DNA of 64,000 nt from Chrysomallon squamiferum (Eukaryota; Mollusca; Gastropoda; Neomphalida; Peltospiridae). The notes under the pieces were generated by a model. The model made no database searches. It saw only the letters and a program-made list of their open reading frames with translations, and was not told the origin of the DNA. The DNA lies in NCBI GenBank assembly GCA_012295275.1, contig CM022666.1:2364616-2428615 (forward strand). The letters are read 5' to 3'. A program made the translations under genes and the position numbers. Position 1 is the stretch's first letter. Every line of letters begins with the position of its first letter. Positions 24,450 to 49,053 of this stretch are shown one piece after another.

Positions 24450-25874
24450 TCATCATAAACAGATACTGGAAGCTAAAAATATTATTAAAATTAAATTTTA
24501 CTATAAGACGTCTGATAATTGTTAGAAAAATCATTTCTTGAGGCACACATCCACATCCATGCATGCGTGTATAAATATGCGCATATTAAAACACATAAGC
24601 GTACAAATAACAACTTCAGATATATGTCGGAATATTTATTTAACAAATTAAGAAAAACACAATGAAACATTTAATACAAACAATATTTTGAAAACCTTAT
24701 TTTCTTTTGGCACACAAAGAGCAACATTTTTTTCTTGTCCCCTTTTCTCATGAACGTTTATATCTTTCCCATCACTTTTTTCTTCTTTTTTTTTTCTTTG
24801 TTGCGCGTGCGTTTAATTTTTCAGAGCTGCTTAATAGCGCTCTTTCCCATCCATGTCCCAAGAAGAAAGACGGAAATAGCCGAAGTTTCCACTCTACAAG
24901 AGTTACTTTCCGGATTTTGGGTGTCTATGCCCATAATGCTGTATGGGTAATCAAACATTTCTTCCATATTTGGAATCCTTTGAAGAATGTGTAACGAAGG
25001 CAGAACAATTGACATGATTTTTCGCTTTCAAACTGTATTACTTTTCCCAGTTTTTAAAATTATTACCTTCGCTGTCGATTGCTTTGGCTGAGAATGATTT
25101 AAAGGACAAATTTCAATGTTACAAAATAGCTGACTTTTGCCCGAGTTTCATATCTGCGCACTGTAGTGATTATTTCACGTTTGCGCATCAGTACGTCACG
25201 ACCAGAATAATGCAAGAAACAGATCTAAGAAATCACAGTTTTTTAATTTATTTTATTTGTTCTCTGTTATTCGTAATCTGTACAGTAAATACAAATAATA
25301 GCTGAAAAATGACCAGGGGTCGATGATTTAAGAGACTTCTTGAGGCGATATAAGTGAGTTAGTATGTAACCTAAAGTAATTATATGGATTTTGCGAAGTA
25401 AATTATGTTTCAACAAACAAGATAAGCATACTGTTGGTGAGAGAACAGCACAAATTCACCAAGTTACAAATAAATGTCTGTGCTGTTCTCAAATATCCGT
25501 CCAATATCGGAGATACAGAAAAATAAAATACAAGTAATATCAGTTTATTTTATTAAACCATTCTTCCTATTGCTGTCATTATTACATAAAGTCGTCTGAC
25601 TAGACCAGGCGGTTGCCAAGGTAATCAGTGGTTAATCTTATGGAATAAAAAGAGAACTTAAGAATCGTTAAGGGTGGGTAACTGTAATAGAAATTAATAT
25701 TAAAAAAAAAAAAATTAAAAAAAAAAAAAATTAAAAAAAAAAAATTAAATAATTAAATAAATAAATAAATAAAAGAAAAAAAAATGGAATCTAAAATTAG
25801 GAAATGTAATAATGAATACTGGATATCCCCAAATTTGTGCAAATGTTCTACCTTTTATTTTGGTATTATCATAT
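24450..25874. repeat. Array unit 8: S type (1.43 kb)
   Basis: Near-identical S unit. It has a single-base deletion in the GACCAGGGG(G)TCGATG run relative to most units, shared with unit 9. Confidence 0.9.
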
Positions 25875-27295
25875 TCATCATAAACAGATACTGGAAGCTA
25901 AAAATATTATTAAAATTAAATTTTACTATAAGACGTCTGATAATTGTTAGAAAAATCATTTCTTGAGGCACACATCCACATCCATGCATGCGTGTATAAA
26001 TATGCGCATATTAAAACACATAAGCGTACAAATAACAACTTCAGATATATGTCGGAATATTTATTTAACAAATTAAGAAAAACACAATGAAACATTTAAT
26101 ACAAACAATATTTTGAAAACCTTATTTTCTTTTGGCACACAAAGGCAACATTTTTTTTCTTATCCCCTTTTCTCATGAACGTTTATATGTTTCCCGTCAC
26201 TTTTTCTTCTTCTTTCTTTTCTTTGTTGCGTGTGCGTTTAATTTTTCAGAGCTGCTTAATAGCGCTCTTTCCCATCCATGTCCCAAGAAGAAAGACGGAA
26301 ATAGCCGAAGTTTCCACTCTACAAGAGTTACTTTCCGGATTTTGGGTGTCTATGCCCATAATGCTGTATGGGTAATCATACATTTCTTCCATATTTGGAA
26401 TCCTTTGAAGAATGTGTAACGAAGGCAGAACAATTGACATGATTTTTCGCTTTCAAACTGTATTACTTTTCCCAGTTTTTAAAATTATTACCTTCGCTGT
26501 CGATTGCTTTGGCTGAGAATGATTTAAAGGACAAATTTCAATGTTACAAAATAGCTGACTTTTGCCCGAGTTTCATATCTGCGCACTGTAGTGATTATTT
26601 CACGTTTGCGCATCAGTACGTCACGACCAGAATAATGCAAGAAACAGATCTAAGAAATCACAGTTTTTAATTTATTTATTTTGTTCTCTGTTATTCGTAA
26701 TCTGTACAGTAAATACAAATAATAGCTTAAAAAATGACCAGGGGTCGATGATTTAAGAGACTTCTTGAGGCGATATAAGTGAGTTAGTATGTAACCTAAA
26801 GTAATTATATGGATTTTGCGAAGTAAATTATGTTTCAACAAACAAGATAAGCATACTGTTGGTGAGAGAACAGCACAAATTCAGCAAGTTACAAATAAAT
26901 GTCTGTGCTGTTCTCAAATATCCCTCCAACATCGGAGATATAGAAAAATAAAATACAAGTAATATCAGTTTATTTTATTAAACCATTCTTCCTATTGCTG
27001 TCATTATTACATAAAGTCGTCTGACTAGACCAGGCGGTTGCCAAGGTAATCAGTGGTTAATCTTATGGAATAAAAGAGAACTTAAGAATCGTTAAGGGTG
27101 GGTAACTGTAATAGAAATTAATATTAAAAAAAAAAATTAAAAAGAAAATAAAATTAAAAAAAAAAATTAAATAATTAAATAAATAAATAAATAAAAGAAA
27201 AAGAATGGAATCTAAAATTAGGAAATGTAATAATGAATACTGGATATCCCCAAATTTGTGCAAATGTTCTACCTTTTATTTTGGTATTATCATAT
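25875..27295. repeat. Array unit 9: S type (1.42 kb)
   Basis: Near-identical S unit. Shares the one-base-shorter G run of unit 8, so 8 and 9 are likely recent copies of one another. Confidence 0.9.
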
Positions 27296-28665
27296 TCATC
27301 ATAAACAGATACTGGAAGCTAAAAATATTATTAAAATTAAATTTTACTATAAGACGTCTGATAATTGTTAGAAAAATCATTTCTTGAGGCACACATCCAC
27401 ATCCATGCATGCGTGTATAAATATGCGCATATTAAAACACATAAGCGTACAAATAACAACTTCAGATATATGTCGGAATATTTATTTAACAAATTAAGAA
27501 AAACACAATGAAACATTTAATACAAACAATATTTTGAAAACCTTATTTTCTTTTGGCACACAAAGAGCAACATTTTTTTCTTGTCCCCTTTTCTCATGAA
27601 CGTTTATATCTTTCCCATCACTTTTTTTTTTTTTTTTTTTTTCTTTGTTTCGCGTGCGTTTAATTTTTCAGAGCTGCTTAATAGCGCTCTTTCCCATCCA
27701 TGTCCCAAGAAGAAAGACGGAAATAGCCGAAGTTTCCACTCTACAAGAGTTACTTTCCGGATTTTGGGTGTCTATGCCCATAATGCTGTATGGGTAATCA
27801 AACATTTCTTCCATATTTGGAATCCTCTGAAGAATGTGTAACGAAGGCAGAACAATTGACATGATTTTTCGCTTTCAAACTGTATTACTTTTCCCAGTTT
27901 TTAAAATTATTACCTTCGCTGTCGATTGCTTTGGCTGAGAATGATTTAAAGGACAAATTTCAATGTTACAAAATAGCTGACTTTTGCCCGAGTTTCATAT
28001 CTGCGCACTGTAGTGATTATTTCACGTTTGCGCATCAGTACGTCACGACCAGAATAATGCAAGAAACAGATCTAAGAAATCACAGTTTTTTAATTTATTT
28101 ATTTTGTTCTCTGTTATTCGTAATCTGTACAGTAAATACAAATAATAGCTGAAAAATGACCAGGGGGTCGATGATTTAAGAGACTTCTTGAGACGATATA
28201 AGTGAGTTAGTATGTAACCTAAAGTAATTATGTGGATTTTGCGAAGTAAATTATGTTTCAACAAACAAGATAAGCATACTGTTGGTGAGAGAACAGCACA
28301 AATTCAGCAAGTTACAAATAAATGTCTGTGCTGTTCTCAAATATCCCTCCAACATCAGAGATACAGAAAAATAAAATACAAGTAATATCAGTTTATTTTA
28401 TTAAACCATTCTTCCTATTGCTGTCATTATTACATAAAGTCGTCTGACTAGACCAGGCGGTTGCCAAGGCAATCTGTGGTTAATCTCATGGAGTAAAAGA
28501 GAACTTAAGAATCGTTTAGGGTGGGTAACTGAAATAGAAATTAATATTCAATAATAAAAAATTAAAAAATATAAAAAAAGAATGGAATCTAAAATTAGGA
28601 AATGAAATAATGAACACCGGATAACCCCAAATTTGTGCAAATGTCCTATCATTTTATTTTGGTAT
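27296..28665. repeat. Array unit 10: S type, last high-identity copy
   Basis: High identity until about 28440, then substitutions accumulate and the A-rich tail is replaced by diverged sequence. Confidence 0.88.
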
Positions 28666-28824
28666 TCCCCAGTACGTATAAAGTTGAAGCTTAATGTAAT
28701 TATGTAGCAAAACATGTTGAAATTTGTTAGGAAGAAGAGACTTACAAATATAAAAGCTTACAAATTATCTGCGAAATGTATATTAAAAACAACCAAATAC
28801 GGTACTCTTCACAAAAAAAAAAAA

Positions 28825-28866
<42 letters not shown>

Positions 28867-29256
28867 TTAAATACAGTTTATGCAATAACGTAATCATTAT
28901 TATTAAAAAAATTTAATAAAAACATTTTCGTTTCCCAATTTGTTCTTATTGTCGAGGAGATCTATCTTATAAAGAAACTTTCAATAGCTAGTCATGTTGC
29001 TGTCCTAAGAACAATAGGAGTCACATATATTTATCACAACTGCTTTCGTAATAAAACAAATACAAATACAAGGACGTAATCATGGATATATTAATCCACA
29101 ATAGGGGGAGAAGAGAGACAGTTTGAGAGAGGACGAAGGTGAACACAGAATATTCACTTTTAGTGTTACAATATCGACAGTGGTCATCGAACTACAAAAT
29201 GAAAATAGTGTAGGTGTGTATAAATATTCATTTCTTGAGGCTGACACCCATATCCA

Positions 29257-29300
<44 letters not shown>

Positions 29301-31650
29301 CGCATATCAAAACACATAAGCGTACAAATAACAACTTCAGAATATTTATTTAACAAATTAAAAATAAAAGAACACTGAACAAAACATTTAATACAAACAA
29401 TATTTTGAAAACCTTATTTTCTTTTGGCATGTAAATGGCAACATTAATCTGTTACGCCCGTATTTCTCTACATTTTTATTTTATCTCTATATTTTTGTTT
29501 TTTTTATTATTTATTTATTATTATTTTTTTTTTTTTTAACGAAAGTCCAAAGTTACTAATCAAAGTGAAAATGTTTTAAACTTTCTAAAGTTTGTCGAAC
29601 TGTTGTAATCCACAATAAATCTTATTACTTCGGTTCTTTTTCTTTCTTCTTTTGCTTCTCATTTGTTATTTTTTAAATTTTATTTTGATGTCAAGCAACT
29701 GAGATGCAGAAAATGTTCAGAAACTGAGAGAAAATAAATTCTTCAAAATTAATATTAACATATATAAGGACGATCCTGATGAAAAAGGTCTAAACAGTAA
29801 ATGGATTTTGTTCTTGTCTACTTTTCTCATAAACGTTTATTCCTTTCCCATCAATTTTTCTTCTTTTTTTTTTTTTCTTGTTGCGTGTGCGTTTGATTTT
29901 TCAGAGCTGCTTAATAGCACTCTTCCCCATCCAGGTCCCAAGAAGAAAGACGGAAATAGCCGAAGTTTCCACTCTACAAGCGTTAGTTATCCGGTTTTGG
30001 GTGTCTATGCCCATAATGCTGTATGGGGTAATCATCAATTTCTTCCATGCTTGGAATCATTAGAAGAATTTGTAACGAAAGCAGAACAATTGACATGATT
30101 TTTCACTTTCAAACTGTATCACTTTTCCCAATTTCAAAAATTATTACCTTCGCTGTCGATTGCTTTGGCTGAGAATGATGTTAAGGACAAATTTCAATGT
30201 TACAAAGCAGCTGGCTTTTGCTCGAATTTCATATCTGCGATTAGTGATTATTTCACGTTTGCGCATCAGTACGTCACGACCAGAATAATGCACAAAATAG
30301 ATCTGTCTAAGAAATCACAGTTTTGTATTATTATTATTATTTTTTTTTGTCATTATTATTGTTTGTTATTTGTAATCTGTATAGTACATAAAATAGTGTC
30401 AGTTTATTTTATCAAGCCATTCTTCTTGTTGCTATCATCATTACATAAAGTCGTCTGACTAGACCGTGTGGTTACCAAGGTAGTCTGTTTAATAATCTCA
30501 TGGATTAAAAGAGAACTTAAGAATCGTTAAGTGTGGGTCATTGAAATAGAAATTAATATTCAATAATAAATAATTTAAAAAAATAAAAAAGAAAAAAAAA
30601 TAAAAAATAAAAATTAAGAAAAAGAATGGAATCTAAAATTAGGAAATGAAATAATGAATACTGGACATCCCAAAATTTGTGCAAATGTCATATTTTTAAT
30701 TTTGGTATTCCCCAGTACGTATAAGGTTCCAGTTTAATCTAATTATGCAGCAACACATGTTGAGTTTGTAAGCAAGAGGAGATATAAGATAAAATCTTAC
30801 AAATCATCCGCTCAGTGTAAACGGTATTTTAAAAACAACATACCGCACTCTTCACAATAAAACTATATATTATTATTATTATTATTATTATTAAAGTACA
30901 GTTTATGCAATAACATAATCATTATTTTTAAAAATATTGAATAAAAATATTTTCATTGGACACCTAACCAACTGTTTGTTATTATCGAAGATATCTGATA
31001 AAAAAAAAAAAAAAAAAAAACTTTCAATAGCTAGTCAGGTTAGCTGTCCTAAAAAAAAAAAAAATGAAAAGGAGACTTCACATATATTTATCACAACTGC
31101 TTTCGTAATAAAACAAATACAAATACAAGGACGTAATCATGGATATATTAATCCACAATAGGGGTAGAAGAGAGACAGATTGAGAGAGGACGAAGGTGAA
31201 CACAGAATATTCAATTTTAGTGTTACAATATCGTCAGTGGTCATCGAACTACAAGATGAAAATAATGTAGGTGTGTATTAAAAATGGTCGTCGAATCTTT
31301 AGGATATGAAATAATAATTGTAGGTCTTTACATTAATAGCTGCTGGAATAAAGATGGCTCTTATGGCAAACACTGAAACTGTGTCCCTATCAATTTTCTA
31401 AATTACGCTACAACAGCAGAAAACTGCTGCATTAATATCAGTAAAAATGAAAATAGTCTGAACAAAATGTTAGAATAAAAATGTAATTTAGAAATATTTC
31501 TATGTGTAGTCCTCCAGATCTTGTAGTTGTCATGGATACAGATAATGCTGCGGAAATTTCTGTGTGAATCGTAATCTGTTCCATACGGTTGTAAATCTTA
31601 TTAACGGTATCAAATTTATATACGTACATATAAAATAATTATTATTATTT
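28666..31650. repeat. Diverged, older array copies on the right flank
   Basis: Recognisable but diverged copies of the core (about 29240-29440, 29815-30560) and of the L-specific part (28740-29220, 30770-31490). The core copy at 30165-30300 has a 3-bp deletion and several substitutions, mostly amino-acid-changing if its frame were read. That argues against a conserved protein. A (TA)n run at 29259-29294 interrupts it. Confidence 0.75.
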
Positions 31651-32290
31651 CAGCAGTATTTTACTTTTTACGAGTACATAAGGAAAATATCGAGGTTTTG
31701 TTTCTCAAAGGAATATCTATTACATTTGGACGACAAAGTCCCTTAACACAAGGCCATTATGTAGCTTCTTTAATCGGGCACTGCGCAAATTACCATGTAA
31801 GTTCGAGTGATCGTTTTGTGGTGACGTAAGTCCATACTGATGACGCGATGAGCCTCTTTTTCATTTAACTACCCTGAGATGAAGATTCAGGAAATACTTC
31901 TATGTGTAGTGCTCCAGATTTTGTAATTGTCATGGATACAGATGCTGCGGAAATTTCTATTTTGAATCGTAATCTATTCCATACAGTTGTAATCTTGTTA
32001 AAGGTATTCAGTTTATATACGTACACATAAAATATAATACAAATAATTTCAGCAATATTTTACTTTTTACGAGTAGACGAGGTGAAAATCGAGGTTTTGT
32101 TTCTCATTACATTTGGACGACAAAGTCCCTTAACACAAGGCCATTATGTAGCTTCTTTAATCGGGCACTGCGCAAATTACCATGTAAGTACGAATGATCG
32201 TTTTGTGGTGACGTAAGTCCATATTGATGACGCGATGAACCCTCTTTTTCATTTAATAACCCTAAGATGAAGATTCAGCGCAGAATTTCT
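31491..32290. repeat. 400-bp tandem duplication
   Basis: TATGTGTAGTxCTCCAGAT occurs at 31501 and exactly 400 bp later at 31901. The match runs through GGACGACAAAGTCCCTTAAC and GATGACGCGATGA to about 32280. Both copies carry a TGACGTAA site (31822-31829 and 32209-32216). The first part is distantly related to the L unit. Confidence 0.88.
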
Positions 32291-32299
32291 TTGGGTTTC

Positions 32300-32439
32300 G
32301 CCATTCTGAAGCGAAGATATTCAGAATATCAGCATAATCTTATTTATGTTATTTGTCATTTTAAATAATATTCCTTAAAAATAAATAAGAATATTTTCAT
32401 TATATGTTTTGCTCATATTACAAAAAATAAATAATAAAC

Positions 32440-32481
<42 letters not shown>

Positions 32482-33204
32482 TAAAATAAATAAATAAAAA
32501 TGTTTTTAAAATATTAATAAAAATAAATAAAATTATAGAAACAAATAGAAATAGGAAAAAATAAAAAATGTCTAGTGTTTAATTAATAATAATTGTGTGT
32601 TGTTCGTTTCGTTGTTAAAAAATAAATAAATAAATAATAATTTTCAAAAACAATGTTGAATAGATTTCAAAGAACAGATACCAGTTTTAGATAATTATTA
32701 ACTAACAAATGTTTCTTAAATACATCTGTAGTGGTCTTTTCCATCTCCTATTCAATATCTTTATTTCAAGTCACATACACTATTCCACACAGACGTAGCT
32801 TTGGAAATAACAGAATTATCATTCATAATTTAATATAATATATGAAGGATTGTGTCATCGATATTATTTAGCTAGATTTTCATTTTAAACGAGTGCGGAT
32901 CTTTTAACCTAGAAAATAAGGGGACGTCACCCAGTCGGAATATCACTCAAAACGCGTTACTATTATTCTTGGCGTTAAGTATAATATTTTGCCTTCATTG
33001 TCTGTTTTCGATTAACCTAACCTCTAAACCAGATCGATAGAAAGGTCAGAAGTATCCATGTTTTATTCTTCAGGCCAGGCTAAATTTATCTGCTGATTTA
33101 CAGATCCTCCGAGGGTAAAAATTATGAAATAAAATATAAATGTAAAAATGTTTTTGAGGCTTACATCTATTGAAACCCCATCGAAAAACTTAGGGTCGAA
33201 GTAT

Positions 33205-33236
<32 letters not shown>

Positions 33237-34230
33237 TAATAATAAGTTAACAACAACATCAACAACAATAAATAAATAAATAAATAAATAATTAAATAAT
33301 ATAAGAAAAAAAAAAATAATAATAAAAAAAAGTGTGATGTCGAGCTTTCATTCTTACTTTGTGTAAACCAATAGTGATACTGAAATGAAGTCGTTAAATT
33401 GCATGCTATTCATAAACATGGCAGTGCCAACGATATCGATTCTGTTTTAACATTTTATATTTATATTTTGCCTCCTTGTCTTCCATTTTCATCCAAAGAG
33501 CTGAAAAGAGCTGCAAAACAATTTGTATAAACAGGAATTATATCTGTATTTAAAACTGCACCACATATTCTTTATTTTAACTGACGATATCCCTAAACGA
33601 ACATGTGTCCAGTTTTCATTCTCGAATTCAAGAAGTCTTGCTATATCCACATCGGGTGTCGATTGAAAAAGAAGAAATCTTGAAACGATTTTCAGTTATT
33701 TTTACTCTGCACAAATAAAACGTTGAAGTGTTGCCTGTTTAGCATTTAAAGTTAGAACTGTATTAGGTTTTTAGGCACTCCAGTTATTATATGATTTATC
33801 TCGACATTCTTTTAAGTAACTATATGTTTCGCTTTCCAAAGGAGTCTCTTGCTCGAAAATAGTCAAAAGATTTTATCGACTTTTTTCATCATGGTTTTCT
33901 TCCAGACAATGCGGACCATAAATACAGGCACTTTGGAGTACCTACATAAAATGAAAGTTTGAAAAACAAACGAAATTATAATAATAATAATAATAATAAT
34001 AATAATTTAATTTAAAGAACATTAAAGTTTACAGGGAACAAATGGCGTTTTAAGTAGATTGCTAAATACAATGATTTCACACACTCGAATATCCCATTTA
34101 GCAAAAAAAAAAAAAAAAAAAATAATAAAAAAGAAAAAAACGATTATAATACCAGTCATAATCTATATAGATTATACTGGATTGCGACATTAGATAAGTA
34201 TTTAGGTTGGCACCTATTTTACAACTGTAC
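32300..34230. other. Intergenic region without a recognisable gene
   Basis: AT-rich, with AAAT/AAT microsatellites (32430-32500, 33230-33330, 33980-34008) and poly(A) runs (33207-33228, 34101-34120). A GACGTCAC half-CRE lies at 32923-32930. I see no coding exon on either strand. Confidence 0.6.
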
Positions 34231-34239
34231 GTAATTTTT

Positions 34240-34371
34240 AACCAATGAAAATGATGTGACGTCACACTATTGCGAAATCGTCCCACTAAAATTGCTGCAT
34301 TTTCACTGACGTACCACTTTCAGTAAATACAATCGAACAAGAAACATACTAAAAAGAAGTGAGAATTTTCA
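34240..34371 (+). promoter_or_regulatory. CCAAT + perfect CRE upstream of the 34372 exon
   Basis: CCAAT at 34242-34246 and a palindromic TGACGTCA at 34257-34264, about 108 bp before the ATG at 34372. That spacing is normal for a CREB/ATF-driven promoter. The function is inferred. Confidence 0.5.
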
Positions 34372-34556
34372 ATGAGTAGATCTGAAATTAATTACAGTTA
34401 CCACGAGTCCTCTTACTCCGATCGGTACTACGACCAAAAAAGAGTAAGGCAATCTCCACGTGGTAGCCCCGATTTCGAGAGAGGGAATAAACGGGACAGA
34501 AGAGGTCATGTGTCATACAAAAATAACAACCAATGGATATCAAATGGATATGACAG
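34372..34556 (+). CDS. Candidate alternative first exon (Arg/Tyr/Ser-rich), possibly of eIF4A
   Basis: ATG opens MSRSEINYSYHESSYSDRYY, then an R/S/G-rich stretch (RQSPRGSPDFERGNKRDRRG), ending ...ISNGYDR at the donor AG|GTATGA (GT at 34557). Codon composition looks protein-like and unlike the surrounding repeats. It ends in phase 2, the phase that eIF4A exon 2 (36237) accepts. Splicing would give eIF4A a 62-residue low-complexity N-terminal extension in place of MSYNSEEHG. Without splicing the frame stops at 34605. Alternatively it is the first exon of an unrelated gene, but I see no other plus-strand partner exon nearby. Confidence 0.45.
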
Positions 34557-34744
34557 GTATGAAATGCGAATTTGGATTTATGATTATCCGTATACAGAAT
34601 CGTAGATATATCTTAATAATGTTATTATTATTTTATTTCAAATTAATTTTCACACTGTATTTTTATTGTTGTTATAAAAGAAAGACTTCATCAAATTAAA
34701 TTTAATATATAGTTGACGAAATTTAATCATTTCACGATAGTGGA

Positions 34745-35170
34745 TGACTCAATGACGTGCCTGAAAATACTTTCTAAATTTATTTTGTTATTGTATCTAT
34801 AAAAAATATCTACACGTTTTAACTATCCAGCCTTAGTATTATATTTAGGAAGGATGTGGATAATAGAATTATAATTTTTATTTAAAGTACCACTAAATTC
34901 AGTGATTGACATTTCCACTCCCAAGATAGTGACGTCACGTGCCAGAAATGGCGAACCCACATTGATAGACATTCGACGTACTTGCGGTGTATTCATCCGC
35001 GTTAGAGTTTAAAAACATGAATAAATAAACAGAACAAATCAAATTATTCCTACGTTGTATTCTAAAGTACAAGTATCAATATATCAATTCAGTTGAGATA
35101 GCTGAAATTAATTAAACGCAGCTTAAACTTAGCGATAAAATTGCGTAATCGTCAACTTTTCCGCTGAGTG
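34745..35170 (+). promoter_or_regulatory. bZIP-site cluster upstream of eIF4A
   Basis: TGACTCA (AP-1) at 34745-34751 and TGACGTGC at 34753-34760. A perfect CRE TGACGTCA at 34930-34937 overlaps the E-box CACGTG at 34936-34941. TTGCGTAAT (C/EBP or PAR-bZIP type) at 35141-35149 and TGAGTGA at 35165-35171. The sites are seen directly; occupancy is inference. Confidence 0.5.
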
Positions 35171-35180
35171 ATTAGGCTTG

Positions 35181-35216
35181 CTCCTTCCTTTTATCGCGGA
35201 GCGAAAGAGAAAGAAC
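35181..35216 (+). promoter_or_regulatory. 5'TOP-like start and short 5' UTR of eIF4A
   Basis: CTCCTTCCTTTT (35181-35192) is a C followed by eleven pyrimidines, the form of a terminal oligopyrimidine start, then a G/C-containing stretch. This would give a 36-nt 5' UTR. Translation factors are classic TOP mRNAs, so mTOR/LARP1-type translational control is a reasonable inference. No TATA box is apparent. Confidence 0.5.
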
Positions 35217-47742
<12,526 letters not shown>

Positions 47743-47759
47743 CTTAAACTATACATAGG

Positions 47760-48420
47760 AGAATTGTGTCGGTTATTAAACTACTAATTTGATGATGGAA
47801 TTCTGGTGGAAATGTTTATTGTCCTTTGTAAAACGTGACTGCATCGGTCAATTGGTTCTTTTTTCTGTAAACGTAAAATTCTCTCAATATCATGAATAAG
47901 AAATTGATCAGTTTATGAACTTTATTATATAAAATGCTGTTGAGAGAAGAAATGTATATGTCTGTAATTATTGTATGAATAGTTTTTCTTTCTTTTTTTT
48001 TTTTTTCTTTCTTGGCAATCGATGTATCATTTACTTTTAAAATAAAGAAAATGATCTAACAATTTTTTCATTTGTCCATTGTGCATTTGTATTTAAAAAA
48101 AAAAAATTAAAAAAAAAATTAACAAAAAAAAAGCAAATTCTCATTTTAAAAGACGAATTGAAAAAAATTTGGTGTACAGATCATGGTTTTCATAAGTGTT
48201 GTTGCAATCTTATATATTATTTGTAAAATAGCAACTCGCTCCAAAGTGACCAACAAGTTGGTCATTTTCAAACTATTACATGAATGTTCTTGTGAAATAA
48301 ATATACTAGATGTAATTAAAAATCTTTCAAACAAGCTGATGTTTTGTTATTTTTAATTTCGTTTTTCATTTCTGCAGACTGGAAATAAATAGTACTCTTA
48401 CATTTTATTTAAAACATTAT
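47760..48420. other. eIF4A 3' UTR and convergent intergenic stretch
   Basis: AT-rich with T- and A-runs; contains the eIF4A poly(A) signal. TTTATT at 48430-48435 is an AATAAA on the minus strand and could be the distal poly(A) signal of the convergent kinase gene, but many such hexamers occur here. Confidence 0.4.
48041..48046 (+). terminator. EIF4A: Poly(A) signal AATAAA of eIF4A
   Basis: AATAAA about 300 bp after the stop codon, followed by T-rich sequence. Implies a 3' UTR of roughly 320 nt. Confidence 0.6.
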
Positions 48421-49012
48421 TGGTTGGTGTTTATTCCAGAATTCAAAGAAAATAGAATCCAAACATTTTAATTGCAGAAATTTCTTCTGAATATCCACTA
48501 AAAAGCGATGGTCCAGCCTTTAAGAACTTTTTATCTTCTGCTGTGCAAAATGTCATCTTTAACTGGGGCAGATTAGAGCAACTCACAATCTTTTTGTTTT
48601 ATTTTTTTCTACTCATACATACAAACACCAATAAAACCAATAAAATAAAACATAAGTCAAAAGGTTTCATATAAATGTAATCTTTAATCTTTTTTTTTTT
48701 TTCAATTTTTTTTTTTTCAGTTTTTTTGTAAATAGATCATAGGAAAGGTTGAAAATGAGTAATTGAAAATACAGATTTTACAAATATGATTGTTTTATTT
48801 TATATATATATATATAAATTAAATAATATTAAAGCACTTTTCAACACAGGAATAAGCAACATTTTTCAAGTGCAGAAGCTATGCTGATAGCTTTGTTTAA
48901 AAAAAAAAAAAAAAAAAATTAAAATTGAATTAGTTGCTATGGTAATATACCTATACTTTGGTCTTTTGCTAAATTAAAGGGAGCTGATCTTAAATTTTGG
49001 CACCATAATTTA

Positions 49013-49053
<41 letters not shown>

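Noticed and set aside
10524-27862. Recurring short frames in every array unit (MSIVLPSLHILQRIP..., MAENDLKDKFQCYK..., MLKHNLLRKIH...)
   Set aside because: They recur because the units are nearly identical DNA. Frames overlap on both strands, the MAENDLK frame starts at TTG, and in the diverged copy near 30165 the changes are mostly residue-altering. There is no similarity to known proteins.
34372-34605. A complete single-exon 77-residue gene
   Set aside because: The composition changes abruptly at the AG|GTATGA donor and the last 15 codons look like intron read-through, so an exon is the better reading.
48430-48435. Minus-strand poly(A) signal for the kinase gene
   Set aside because: AATAAA hexamers are far too frequent in this AT-rich region to choose one without transcript data.
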